A DNA stretch of 48,371 nucleotides from an uncultured Nitrospira sp. (lineage in GTDB: Bacteria; Nitrospirota; Nitrospiria; Nitrospirales; Nitrospiraceae), in assembly GCA_902500755.1 (NCBI GenBank), contig CABVRV010000019.1:1-48371 (forward strand), in the 5' to 3' direction. The notes below the pieces were generated by a model that saw only the letters and a program-made list of their open reading frames with translations, was not told the origin of the DNA and ran no database searches. Position numbers and translations under genes: made by a program. Of this stretch, positions 35,268 through 43,186 are shown piece after piece (within the stretch, counting starts at the first letter, position 1; every line of letters starts with the position of its first letter).

Positions 35268-36190
35268 ACTTGTCCACGACAATCGCTGGAGTGACGTTTC
35301 CGAGTTGTTTCATGAACGCGGCTGGAGCTCTGTGTGTGACGCGGGAAGAACTTGAGGCCCTGGGCAAGTCCGGTGCCGGGGCGATTGTGACCAAGTCCAT
35401 GACGATCGAAGCACGTCGAGGCAACCCTGAGCCTCGGTATCATGGATTTGTTGGTGGATCAATCAATTCGATGGGGCTTCCCAATCTCGGTTACAAGGCC
35501 TATGCCGAATTGATTCCCCAGCTGAAACGATTTGGGAAGCCCGTCATCGCGAGTGTGGCAGGACTCGGGGAGGACGATTTTCCGGCGATCGCCGAACTCA
35601 TCAACGCAGCTGATCCGGACCTCATAGAAGTGAATCTTTCTTGCCCGAACATTCCAGGTAAGCCTCAGATTGGATACGATCCAGAAGCCTCCGAGCGGCT
35701 TCTTAAGAGAGTGCGCCCTAAAATTACGGTGCCGATGGGTGTCAAGCTCCCTCCCTACTTTGACCCGGCGCATCATGACGTGATGGGTGCAGTGCTCAGA
35801 CGTTGCGGCGTCGACTTTCTGAACTTGATTAATTCGGTGGGTAATGGGCTGGTGGTCGACCCAGAGCGAGAAGCCGTCGTCATTAAGCCGAAAGGCGGAT
35901 TCGGCGGAGTAGGTGGTCGAATCATCAAACCGGTAGCGCTGGCTAACGTCCGCGCGTTCTATAAGTTCTTTGAAGGTACGATGCCAATCATCGGCACCGG
36001 TGGAATTGTTGAGGGTGTTGATGCATTTGAACACTTCTTGTGTGGCGCGTCGGCCGTCCAGGTCGGTACCGTGCTCGTTGAAGAAGGACTGGATGTTTTC
36101 GGTCGACTTGAAGCGGAAACGAGTGCTGTGTTGAGTCGGAAGGGATACCAGTCGATTCAGGAGTGTCGAGGACGGCTCAAAGAACTCTGA
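35261..36190 (+). CDS. pyrD: Class 1A dihydroorotate dehydrogenase
   Basis: PyrD class 1A oxidises dihydroorotate to orotate, generally with fumarate as acceptor, as a cytosolic enzyme. The sequence follows the Lactococcus PyrDA type: F-M-N-A-A-G, GAIVTK with Lys 45, S-I-N-S-M-G-L-P-N with Asn 69, N-L-S-C-P-N with catalytic Cys 128 and P-G-K-P-Q, G-V-K-L-P-P-Y-F with Lys 162, and the I-N-S-x-G-N-G-L-V flavin region. The Cys base and these conserved sites distinguish class 1A from the membrane class 2 form (Ser base). ATG 35261 overlaps the ATPase gene by 7 bases. 309 residues is the family length. Confidence 0.92.
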   Translation: MVNLSTTIAGVTFPSCFMNAAGALCVTREELEALGKSGAGAIVTKSMTIEARRGNPEPRYHGFVGGSINSMGLPNLGYKAYAELIPQLKRFGKPVIASVAGLGEDDFPAIAELINAADPDLIEVNLSCPNIPGKPQIGYDPEASERLLKRVRPKITVPMGVKLPPYFDPAHHDVMGAVLRRCGVDFLNLINSVGNGLVVDPEREAVVIKPKGGFGGVGGRIIKPVALANVRAFYKFFEGTMPIIGTGGIVEGVDAFEHFLCGASAVQVGTVLVEEGLDVFGRLEAETSAVLSRKGYQSIQECRGRLKEL

Positions 36191-36192
36191 CG

Positions 36193-36471
36193 TTACTTGG
36201 CGGTGAAGCTACGAGGCAACAGCTTCTGCTGAAGCGCTTGACGGAGAAGTTGGGCAACGTTCCGAACGTTGAGCCGGTGCATCAAGTTGAAACGATGGAC
36301 TTCAACGGTCCGGACGCTGATGTTCAGGGACCCAGCAATCTCTCGATTGGTATAGCCAAGCGCGACCAAACGCAAGATTTCACGTTGTCGGGGTGTAATA
36401 TGCGGCGTGGCCTTGAAGCGGCGATCTGCTCGCGTGAGTCGAAGTGTCGCAACACGTTTGGGCTTTGTCAT
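36193..36471 (-). CDS. Single-domain LuxR/GerE-type regulator
   Basis: The 92 residues are essentially one LuxR-type helix-turn-helix: L-T-x-R-Q-R-E-I-L-R-L-V-A-L-G-Y-T-N-R-E-I-A (near residue 26-46), then S-V-R-T-V-E-V-H-R. There is no receiver, PAS or ligand-binding domain. AAAGGAG lies 5 bases before the ATG. It converges on pyrD 2 bases away and is divergent from the FtsX permease, so it may control that permease; that is inference from position. Confidence 0.87.
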   Translation of the reverse strand: MTKPKRVATLRLTRADRRFKATPHITPRQREILRLVALGYTNREIAGSLNISVRTVEVHRFNLMHRLNVRNVAQLLRQALQQKLLPRSFTAK

Positions 36472-36499
36472 CGGTGCTCCTTTATCGTTATTCGTTGCC

Positions 36500-36528
36500 A
36501 GTCTAGCAAATGATGGGAATTGTGTAAA
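36500..36528 (-). promoter_or_regulatory. Possible promoter of the LuxR-type gene
   Basis: TTTACA (36528-36523) and TAGACT (36505-36500) are 17 bases apart on the minus strand, with the gene's ATG about 25 bases after the predicted start. Confidence 0.45.
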
Positions 36529-36625
36529 CGAAACTGAACAAATGCGTCGAGCTATGTTCGATCTTCTTTCCCATATGGAGTGTCAAATGCGTCCATTGCG
36601 CTACGCGTCGTTTTCCTCCAGGTAA

Positions 36626-39238
36626 ATGCCCACATTTGTTAAGGTTATCGCACGTATCCTCCTGTCTCATCTCCGACAGTGGCCGTTACGGACGTTCTTG
36701 ACCATCATCGGCGTGTCTTTGGGCGTGTCGGCCTCTGTCGCTGTACGAACGGCGAATGTCGATGTTCTGCGTTCATTCGAGCAGGCTGTCCTCACCGTTG
36801 CTGGTCCCACTACGTTGGAAGTGTCCGGCGATGAGACGGGACTCGATGAGCAGATATTGCCGTCTGTGCGGACGGTTTCCGGCGTGACTTCAGCATCACC
36901 GGTCATTTTACAAACAGCAGTGCGGATGAATGAGAATCAGCCGGGCCAGGCCATCCAAGTGATCGGGTTGGACCTTCTGGAAGAATTCCATACACGAGGA
37001 TTTCAGGTCAACCAAGCAGCGACGGAAAACCAGCTGCTGAGCATGATTGATCCCCAGGCCGTATACTTAGGAGATGCATTGGCGACCGAGTGGAAGGTGT
37101 CAGTCGGCGACCACATCGATCTTCTCATTGGGACAGGACATCTCAGCTGCCGGGTCGCCGGGATTCTTCGAGGACAATCAGCGCGCAGGTCCTCATGGGA
37201 ACGCATGGCTGTTATGGACATCGCAGCCGCACAGGTTGCGTTTGGTATGGTTGGGAAGGTCGATCGGATCGATCTCGTCACCGATGCACACGTACCCGTT
37301 GAAGAAATTGGAGCAACGATACGAGCGATCCTCCCTCCCCATATGACCAGCGAGCGGCCTGCCAATCGGACCAGCCAAGTTGAACAAATGTTACGCGCAT
37401 TCCGACTTAATTTGACGGTTCTTAGCTGGGTCGGGCTATTGGTCGGCATGTTTCTCATCTACAATACGATGGCATTTTCCGTGGCCCAACGAAGACGGGA
37501 AATCGGAATCTATCGGGCAATTGGGATGACTCAATCAAGAGTCGCGTTCCTGTTCTTAGTAGAAGCCGGACTGTATGGCTTCTTGGGAGGAATCCTCGGT
37601 AGTGCAGCAGGGATGGCGCTGGCTCAAGAACTGATTACACTACTCAGCCGAACAATTTCTGACCTCTATGTTCCGGTTGGAACCGGCGGAAGTGGCCTGC
37701 TCTGGACAGACCAGTTTTGGAGGATCGTAGTTGAGGGAATCATGATTGGGTGTGTGGTATCCATGATCGGTGCCATCGGCCCCAGCCTGGACGCGAGTCG
37801 CACGACCACGGTACGAGCCCTCGCTCCTGGTGACTATGAAGCAAGCCAACAAGTACGTGCGGGAGCGCTTGCTGTCCTGGGTTTGGCGTTACTCGTGGTC
37901 GCTGGACTACTGAGTTGGCCAGGGCCTATTGGTGGCGTTCCCGTCTTGGGATATGCGGCCACGTTATGCTTATTGGCAGGATTGGCCTGTTTGGCTCCGA
38001 TAGGTGTTGCCGGATGGCGTCGGCATCGATATGTGGGGCGAGAATTTGGTGCGCGAGGAGTGATGAGAGCTATTGCGGTGGAGCATGCCGCTCGCAATCC
38101 CGGCCGCAACGGAGTCACGGTTTCCGCCTTCATGGTTGGACTCGCGATCATGATCGGGGTGTTGGTGATGGTGCGGAGTTTTCGTCATACGGTGGAGATT
38201 TGGGTGACAGACACGGTGCTGGCTGATCTGGTCGTCGCTCCTTCGATGTGGTTGCGTGGAACAGAAATTGGAACCATGGGACGGAGTCTGCCGTCTGGGT
38301 GGATGAGTATCCTTTCGTCCGTCCCCGATGTTGCCGCAGTCGATAGTTACCGTGATGTGCGTATCGAAGTGAAGGGACAGCGTGTAGCTGTCGTCTCCAG
38401 GGATTTGCGATTGCACGCACAATGGAGCCGGTATCTCGTACGGAGCGGTGACTCGTCTGAACAGTTGAATCGAGCCGCGGATATCGACGGCCTCCTTGTG
38501 TCAGAAGTGTTGGCGAACCGGCTTGAGGTACATGAAGGGTCGACACTCGAAGTCATGACGCCCAGCGGTCCTCGGCGATTTCCGATTGTGGCCGTGTTCT
38601 ATGACTATTCGACCGACGGCGGCAAGCTGCTCATGGATCGGGCGCTCTATCAATCGCTCTGGCACGATGACCTTGTCACAGTGTTCCCCGTGTATTTGCG
38701 GGATGGAACGAATCTGGATCGCGTGAGGGAACGGATGACCGAACTGTTGAGCGCCTCTACCGATGGTGGCCTTCCGCCGCTCATCATCAGCAATGTAGAA
38801 TTGCGGAAGGAGATTCTTGACATCTTCGATCGCACCTTTTTCCTGACCTATGTCTTGGAGACCATCGCTGTTGTGATTGCCATGCTTGGAATCGTGAACA
38901 CCTTGATCACATCCGTCCTCGAACGGCGCCGGGAGTTTTCGACCTTACGCGCCATTGGTGGCAGCGCTACACAAATTCGCCAGCTCGTGCTTTGGGAGGC
39001 AGCGTACCTTGGTACGGTCGGAATAGTGTTAGGACTCATCGGAGGCGGCCTGCTCTCACTCTTATTGATCAAGGTTATCAATCGACAATCATTTGGCTGG
39101 ACAATCCAGATAATTGTTCCCATTGGGTCGCTGATCCAAGCGGTATCGTTGGCAGCAGTTGCAACGTTGGTGGCAGGGTATTTCCCTGCCAGGTGGGCCG
39201 CTCGACAACCTATTGTGGAGGGATTGAGGGAAGAATAA
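36626..39238 (+). CDS. Large FtsX-type ABC permease, YbbP-like
   Basis: The 870 residues hold two FtsX/MacB_PCD units, about 20-400 and 480-870. An N-terminal membrane segment (about 15-40), three segments around 265-385, further ones near 415-470 and 490-520, and three near the end are visible, with the R-R-R-E-I-G-I-Y-R-A-I-G and R-R-R-E-F-S-T-L-R-A-I-G coupling motifs. It is the likely partner of the ATPase at 34551. YbbP-type proteins probably act on envelope lipids or lipoproteins. No signal for a substrate is seen. It converges on the DUF3703 gene. Confidence 0.93.
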   Translation: MPTFVKVIARILLSHLRQWPLRTFLTIIGVSLGVSASVAVRTANVDVLRSFEQAVLTVAGPTTLEVSGDETGLDEQILPSVRTVSGVTSASPVILQTAVRMNENQPGQAIQVIGLDLLEEFHTRGFQVNQAATENQLLSMIDPQAVYLGDALATEWKVSVGDHIDLLIGTGHLSCRVAGILRGQSARRSSWERMAVMDIAAAQVAFGMVGKVDRIDLVTDAHVPVEEIGATIRAILPPHMTSERPANRTSQVEQMLRAFRLNLTVLSWVGLLVGMFLIYNTMAFSVAQRRREIGIYRAIGMTQSRVAFLFLVEAGLYGFLGGILGSAAGMALAQELITLLSRTISDLYVPVGTGGSGLLWTDQFWRIVVEGIMIGCVVSMIGAIGPSLDASRTTTVRALAPGDYEASQQVRAGALAVLGLALLVVAGLLSWPGPIGGVPVLGYAATLCLLAGLACLAPIGVAGWRRHRYVGREFGARGVMRAIAVEHAARNPGRNGVTVSAFMVGLAIMIGVLVMVRSFRHTVEIWVTDTVLADLVVAPSMWLRGTEIGTMGRSLPSGWMSILSSVPDVAAVDSYRDVRIEVKGQRVAVVSRDLRLHAQWSRYLVRSGDSSEQLNRAADIDGLLVSEVLANRLEVHEGSTLEVMTPSGPRRFPIVAVFYDYSTDGGKLLMDRALYQSLWHDDLVTVFPVYLRDGTNLDRVRERMTELLSASTDGGLPPLIISNVELRKEILDIFDRTFFLTYVLETIAVVIAMLGIVNTLITSVLERRREFSTLRAIGGSATQIRQLVLWEAAYLGTVGIVLGLIGGGLLSLLLIKVINRQSFGWTIQIIVPIGSLIQAVSLAAVATLVAGYFPARWAARQPIVEGLREE

Positions 39239-39273
39239 GAATATGCTGAGCCGCGGCAGTATGAGGCTACGCA

Positions 39274-39633
39274 TCAAGCTTTTGAGCCAGGTCCATACTT
39301 CTCCAGCAGGCTTCGAAGATCTTCGGAAATTGGCATCGATCGAAACGGCGGTACGCGAGCACCGCCTGTATTCCCCACTGGCACCCAAATTTTTGAAAAC
39401 AGGAGCGCTCCAATAATTCGTGGTATTTGACCAAATACTTCAATCAAATCTCGACGTTTCCATCCTACTTTCAACATCCACCAATGGGCTTGTGCATGAG
39501 CGATCGGAAACGATTGCCCTAGAATGTGTGCACGCTCAAGATGAGTGAATGCAGGTTTCAGGTTGTCGGTAAAGTACTGATCAATGGCTGCTGCCATTTC
39601 TACCTGGTAGGCATGTTGGAGTTGGGGATGCAT
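39274..39633 (-). CDS. DUF3703 domain protein
   Basis: The 119 residues match the plan of DUF3703: an N-terminal helix with A-x-H-L-E-R-A-H-I-L-G-Q near residue 30-42, then H-A-x-A-H-W-W-M-L and G-x-x-x-D-x-x-E-V-x-G-Q-x-x-R, and G-N-T-G-G-A-R-V-x-P-F-x-P/S-M-P-I. The function of the family is unknown. The conserved His residues could bind a metal. No signal peptide. It stands alone between the permease gene and the tRNA gene. Confidence 0.85.
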   Translation of the reverse strand: MHPQLQHAYQVEMAAAIDQYFTDNLKPAFTHLERAHILGQSFPIAHAQAHWWMLKVGWKRRDLIEVFGQIPRIIGALLFSKIWVPVGNTGGARVPPFRSMPISEDLRSLLEKYGPGSKA

Positions 39634-39845
39634 GGTAATCCAAAAATAGAATACTCTCCAGTGTATGCGCCAGCACCATAAAAGAGCTAGGCGCTGGAGG
39701 ATTGTATCCGTGCGCGATAATCACGACAAGACGATGAATGGCGCAAGGGTCGACTGAAGGTTGGTGGTAGGGTAGAGGAAAGTCAAATGCTTCTATCCCG
39801 TTGCCGAGAGTTATTGGAGGGGCTCCGGGTCGAGTAAGCTTGGTT

Positions 39846-39921
39846 TGGTGGCGGTGGGCCGGATTGAACGGCCGACCCGCGGCTTATGAGTCCGCTGCTC
39901 TGCCAACTGAGCTACACCGCC
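39846..39921 (-). tRNA. tRNA-Met (CAT), elongator type
   Basis: A 76-base cloverleaf with encoded CCA (39846-39848) and discriminator A. Acceptor stem GGCGGTG/CACCGCC, D arm GCTC/GAGC, T arm GGCCG-TTCAATC-CGGCC, anticodon CAT at 39886-39888. It is not initiator (acceptor 1-72 is a G-C pair and the anticodon stem lacks the three G-C pairs by the loop) and not the lysidine-type tRNA-Ile (no C4-G69, C5-G68). The anticodon stem has an A31-G39 mismatch next to the loop. Flanks 39634-39845 and 39922-40061 hold no gene or terminator that I can see. Confidence 0.9.
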
Positions 39922-40061
39922 ACGTGAGAGTGAGGATGCTTTGATCATAGCCGAAGACGCAGATCGATGTCTACCGAATGGGCATGAAAACAATGCGAGA
40001 CGTATGGACGAAGGCACTTGAAACCCGTTGTGGTTCGCGCGTTGATCTTTGAGAGGGTCAT

Positions 40062-40925
40062 GTGATGAATGGACGCAATCAGGCGGTGGTGATCACTGGG
40101 GCGTCTACAGGGATAGGAGCGGCTTGCGCAATTCATCTTGATCGATTGGGCTTCAGGGTGTTTGCGGGAGTCCGGAAGCCAGAGGACGGTCTGGCCCTTC
40201 AAAAAAATAGCTCAGATCGTCTCGTGCCCATTGCACTCGATGTCACTGATGCCTCGACGATACACAAAGCTCATCTGTTAGTTTCAGAATTGACCAGGAA
40301 AGATGGATTATATGGATTGATCAACAATGCCGGAATTGCAGTAGTCGGTCCCCTGGAAGCTGTGCCTATTGCCGATCTCAGACGGCAGCTCGACGTCAAC
40401 GTCATCGGACAGGTCGCAGTTACGCAGATTTTTCTTCCTTTAGTACGACAGGCACGGGGCCGCATCATCAATATGGGTTCTATTGCTGGTCTTTCAACGA
40501 TGCCGCTCATGGGGCCATATTCAGCATCCAAATTTGCGCTTGAAGCGATCACGGATGCTCTCCGCTTGGAAGTCCAGCAATGGGGGATCCACGTGTCGAT
40601 CATTGAGCCTGGTGCCATTGCGACACCAATCTGGAACAAATCGGCTCTTGAAGCCACCCAACGCGAGGCGACAATAGGGGATCACCTGCGATCTTTATAT
40701 GAACCGATGATCGCTGCCGTGAGGAAGATTGTGGAAGAGGCGTCGAAGCGAGCCGTTTCTTCCGATACTGTCGCAAAGGTGGTAGAAGCTGCATTGACGG
40801 AACCGACCCCGAAAACTCGATATTTGGTTGGAAGGGACGCTAAGCTCCGTGCACTCATGGCAAAACTGCTTCCTGATCGCGCGTCGGATAGACTCTTAAG
40901 CTGGATTCTTAAACTGCCTCGCTGA
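40062..40925 (+). CDS. Short-chain dehydrogenase/reductase
   Basis: A classical SDR of 287 residues: NAD(P) motif T-G-A-S-T-G-I-G at residues 12-19, N-N-A-G near 89, catalytic Ser in MGSIAGLS, Y-x-x-x-K in YSASKFA, and a P-G-A-I-A-T-P segment. The substrate cannot be told; the C-terminal part is as in fatty-acyl or retinol-type SDRs. GTG 40062 and ATG 40065 are adjacent start options behind GAGAGG. It stands alone between the tRNA gene and the OB-fold gene. Confidence 0.92.
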   Translation: MMNGRNQAVVITGASTGIGAACAIHLDRLGFRVFAGVRKPEDGLALQKNSSDRLVPIALDVTDASTIHKAHLLVSELTRKDGLYGLINNAGIAVVGPLEAVPIADLRRQLDVNVIGQVAVTQIFLPLVRQARGRIINMGSIAGLSTMPLMGPYSASKFALEAITDALRLEVQQWGIHVSIIEPGAIATPIWNKSALEATQREATIGDHLRSLYEPMIAAVRKIVEEASKRAVSSDTVAKVVEAALTEPTPKTRYLVGRDAKLRALMAKLLPDRASDRLLSWILKLPR

Positions 40926-40975
40926 GTGGAGTAGTAAGGAAGGGGAGTCGCTGGGTCGAAGGAACGCTCGCGTGG

Positions 40976-41419
40976 TCAGCCGACAAGGTCAGGATTCATG
41001 CGGGTCAACGGCCTGACAGAGAGGGCCTTAATCTCGTTATAGACGATTTTTCGACCCACTTGACGGAGCCGGCTGAAGACACCCTCGACGATCACCTGAT
41101 CGCCTTCATGGACCTCCACCTGTCCGAGACTCACGACCTTCAGTGTGCCCGCTTGGTCTTGGAGTAAAAATCCATAGGCCGGTTGCCCTTGACGATTCGT
41201 TGCCAGCTGCACGTTCATCACTTTTCCGGTGACCATGACATCCAGGTGATCATACTGCTCTGGATGCGCCAAGAGTTCGGCGATTTCGATGAGACCCCCA
41301 GCGAACGTTGGTGTGGCCGCACCAATGGCAATCGCAAAGACCATGATACACGAGAAAACGCGACAAAAGGCCAGGATTTCGAAAGTAGACTGAGAGAAAC
41401 CAAGGAGGTTCGTCTTCAT
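40976..41419 (-). CDS. Exported OB-fold protein of unknown function
   Basis: From ATG 41419 the 147 residues show a signal peptide (about 1-41, ending in A-T-P-T-F-A-G), then a small beta-barrel: V-T-G-K-V-M-N-V-Q, Y-G-F-L-L-Q-D-Q-A-G-T-L-K-V and G-D-Q-V-I-V-E-G-V-F, the pattern of OB-fold proteins of the NirD-/YgiW- or tRNA-anticodon-like types. The ligand is unknown. The -10 box lies 9 bases before the ATG, so the transcript should be almost leaderless; a GTG at 41473 in frame would lie upstream of that promoter and inside the preceding gene. Confidence 0.78.
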   Translation of the reverse strand: MKTNLLGFSQSTFEILAFCRVFSCIMVFAIAIGAATPTFAGGLIEIAELLAHPEQYDHLDVMVTGKVMNVQLATNRQGQPAYGFLLQDQAGTLKVVSLGQVEVHEGDQVIVEGVFSRLRQVGRKIVYNEIKALSVRPLTRMNPDLVG

Positions 41420-41428
41420 TGCAAAGTA

Positions 41429-41456
41429 ATTATACCGAATGGAGTCGGATTGGCAA
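41429..41456 (-). promoter_or_regulatory. Near-consensus promoter giving a leaderless mRNA
   Basis: TTGCCA (41456-41451) and a perfect TATAAT (41434-41429) are 16 bases apart. The start point falls within 0-3 bases of the ATG at 41419, and no Shine-Dalgarno site is seen. Confidence 0.65.
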
Positions 41457-41466
41457 CAGTCAATAT

Positions 41467-42654
41467 CTACCACTTGTCGGAGGATCTTCCGCTGACGTCT
41501 TCTCCGATGAAGTTATGCAGAATCTGGCGTTGCAAGTCCGTCAGTTCGCCGTGCCCAGCTTCTCGTTCTCGTAAGGCTGCTGGTTCAGACTCTTTGGAGG
41601 TCGGTCTCGATCGTGCCAGCAAGACTTCGTCCAATGCTGCGGGAGTGGTATCGACATCCTTTTGTATCGCGACCAACCGCTGAAGTCCGAACAGCGTCCT
41701 CGTTATTTCAGTATGCATCGCATTTGAACTAGCGCCATAGACAAGCGAGTTCCAAAGCTTCGTTTCGGTTGTTTCCGGTATGGCTAGAACTGCATAGGCC
41801 GTTAGTCTTTCGAGTAACGCAGACTCGGTTCCCTCGAGTCCGTCGTAGGTAGGAATTGATCGCTCAATGGGACGCTGGGAAAGCACTTGCATGGTTGCTT
41901 TCCAAAGATCTGGAGAAGGAACGAGATTCTCCTTTGTGTGAGATTCTGACCCTGCGCATTTGGTCTGGATTGCCATGAGATACTGAGATAAGAATTTGAC
42001 TTTGCGGGCCGCGAGTGTGCCGGCTGGGATTCCCCAGATGTGGCCGATCTCATGGTCCTGTAAGGTGGTCTGATCAGACGTCTGCCGTTCACGCTCCGCA
42101 ATCGCCAGGCGTTTTTTGAACCGCTCCGCAAAACGAAGCTGCGTTTGCATTTCGACGACGAGACGATGGTTCTGATACTCGCCAGAACTGATCTCGTTCT
42201 TGTTCCAGGATTCTTCCAACAACCGCAGTGTGGTTGATGGAACGGCGGAACGAGCCTGTGCCTCCAATTCGTGGACGGTAGTGGATGAAACCCCTCGATC
42301 AACCAGAAGCGCCGCTGCGCGAATGGCTAATGCGTTCGCCGTTCTCGCGAGATTGGTCAGGGCGACACATTGCAGCCACGTTCTCTCTCGGCGAAGTCGA
42401 ACTCGTCGCCGATACTCATTTCGTCGCTCCATCATTGCCGTAATGGACTCTTGCGTCATGGTTGTGACGGGTTTTTTCCCGGACACGCAACGGGGATCAG
42501 GACGATCTGCGACCATGAAAAGAATTTCATCGTGTGTAATATCAAGATGTTGCAGCAACAAAAGGCGAAGCATAATTCGACCTTGGATCGGTAATTCGGC
42601 AATGGTCTCTTCGATCATTTCTGCGGTCAATGCCGATGAAATCAGGGTCGTCAT
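41467..42654 (-). CDS. Unrecognised 395-residue hypothetical protein
   Basis: I do not recognise this family. The protein is largely helical and charged, rich in Arg, Leu and Glu. It starts M-T-T-L-I-S-S-A-L-T-A-E-M-I-E-E, has a basic stretch E-R-R-N-E-Y-R-R-R-V-R-L-R-R-E-R around residue 75-90, and a long coil region of about 100-220. No membrane segment, signal peptide, P-loop or metal motif is evident. It lies 49 bases after the 71-residue protein on the same strand. It could be a lineage-specific cytoplasmic protein; a helical DNA- or RNA-binding role is a guess from the basic stretch. Confidence 0.7.
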   Translation of the reverse strand: MTTLISSALTAEMIEETIAELPIQGRIMLRLLLLQHLDITHDEILFMVADRPDPRCVSGKKPVTTMTQESITAMMERRNEYRRRVRLRRERTWLQCVALTNLARTANALAIRAAALLVDRGVSSTTVHELEAQARSAVPSTTLRLLEESWNKNEISSGEYQNHRLVVEMQTQLRFAERFKKRLAIAERERQTSDQTTLQDHEIGHIWGIPAGTLAARKVKFLSQYLMAIQTKCAGSESHTKENLVPSPDLWKATMQVLSQRPIERSIPTYDGLEGTESALLERLTAYAVLAIPETTETKLWNSLVYGASSNAMHTEITRTLFGLQRLVAIQKDVDTTPAALDEVLLARSRPTSKESEPAALREREAGHGELTDLQRQILHNFIGEDVSGRSSDKW

Positions 42655-42703
42655 GGTGCCTCAGTTACATCATCCGGTGACGAGAGGTCGGAATCGTAGG
42701 TGT

Positions 42704-42919
42704 CTAGGCCGTGCCGGTCTGTTGCTGTTGTTCGAGCTGAAGCGCCACATATTCTCGAACATCCTGAATGGTTCCTCTGATGAACATCTCTCGGGGAATT
42801 TCGACCCGCACAAGCTTCGAGGGGTCGACCCCTCGATCCTGTGCGTAGTGCTCATCAACGTAAAGGCTCACTGAGCCGTCTGGAAAACGGAACGCATAAA
42901 GAGCAGTCGTATCAGCCAT
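42704..42919 (-). CDS. Unrecognised 71-residue protein
   Basis: The protein is a compact acidic sequence: a beta-like start (Y-A-F-R-F-P-D-G-S-V-S-L-Y), a loop with H-Y-A-Q-D-R-G, then a beta and a helix ending in polyglutamine (Q-Q-Q-Q). No known motif. The ATG is clean but has no strong ribosome binding site. It is probably co-transcribed with the 395-residue protein downstream. Coding status rests on composition, start position and its match of strand with its neighbours. Confidence 0.55.
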   Translation of the reverse strand: MADTTALYAFRFPDGSVSLYVDEHYAQDRGVDPSKLVRVEIPREMFIRGTIQDVREYVALQLEQQQQTGTA

Positions 42920-43096
42920 GACAATTCAATTGTATGGATATCGTAGGCTACTAGAGGTAACACAGGCCTCGTGAGGCTGTCAAAGCGGGCCGTAGTCGAG
43001 ATAATCAAAGAATAGGTCACAGCCAAATCATCGGGATCTGGAAGGAACGTCGATCTCTGGATGGCTTAAGAATCTATCTCGATCGTGCATATAAAG

Positions 43097-43134
43097 TGGA
43101 ACGGCTTCCGGTCAAGTGACCGAAAGCCGTTCCA
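43097..43134. repeat. 18-bp inverted repeat, hairpin between chdC and the 71-residue gene
   Basis: The arms at 43097-43114 and 43117-43134 (TGGAACGGCTT...) pair over 18 bases with one mismatch and a 2-base centre. It lies about 50 bases past the chdC stop. It may act as a terminator for chdC, but on that strand only ACTTTATAT follows, a poor U-tract. Confidence 0.6.
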
Positions 43135-43186
43135 TAGTACCGACTCTCATGGAAAGAAAAGGTTACAACCTCCTCTCATGCGTGGC

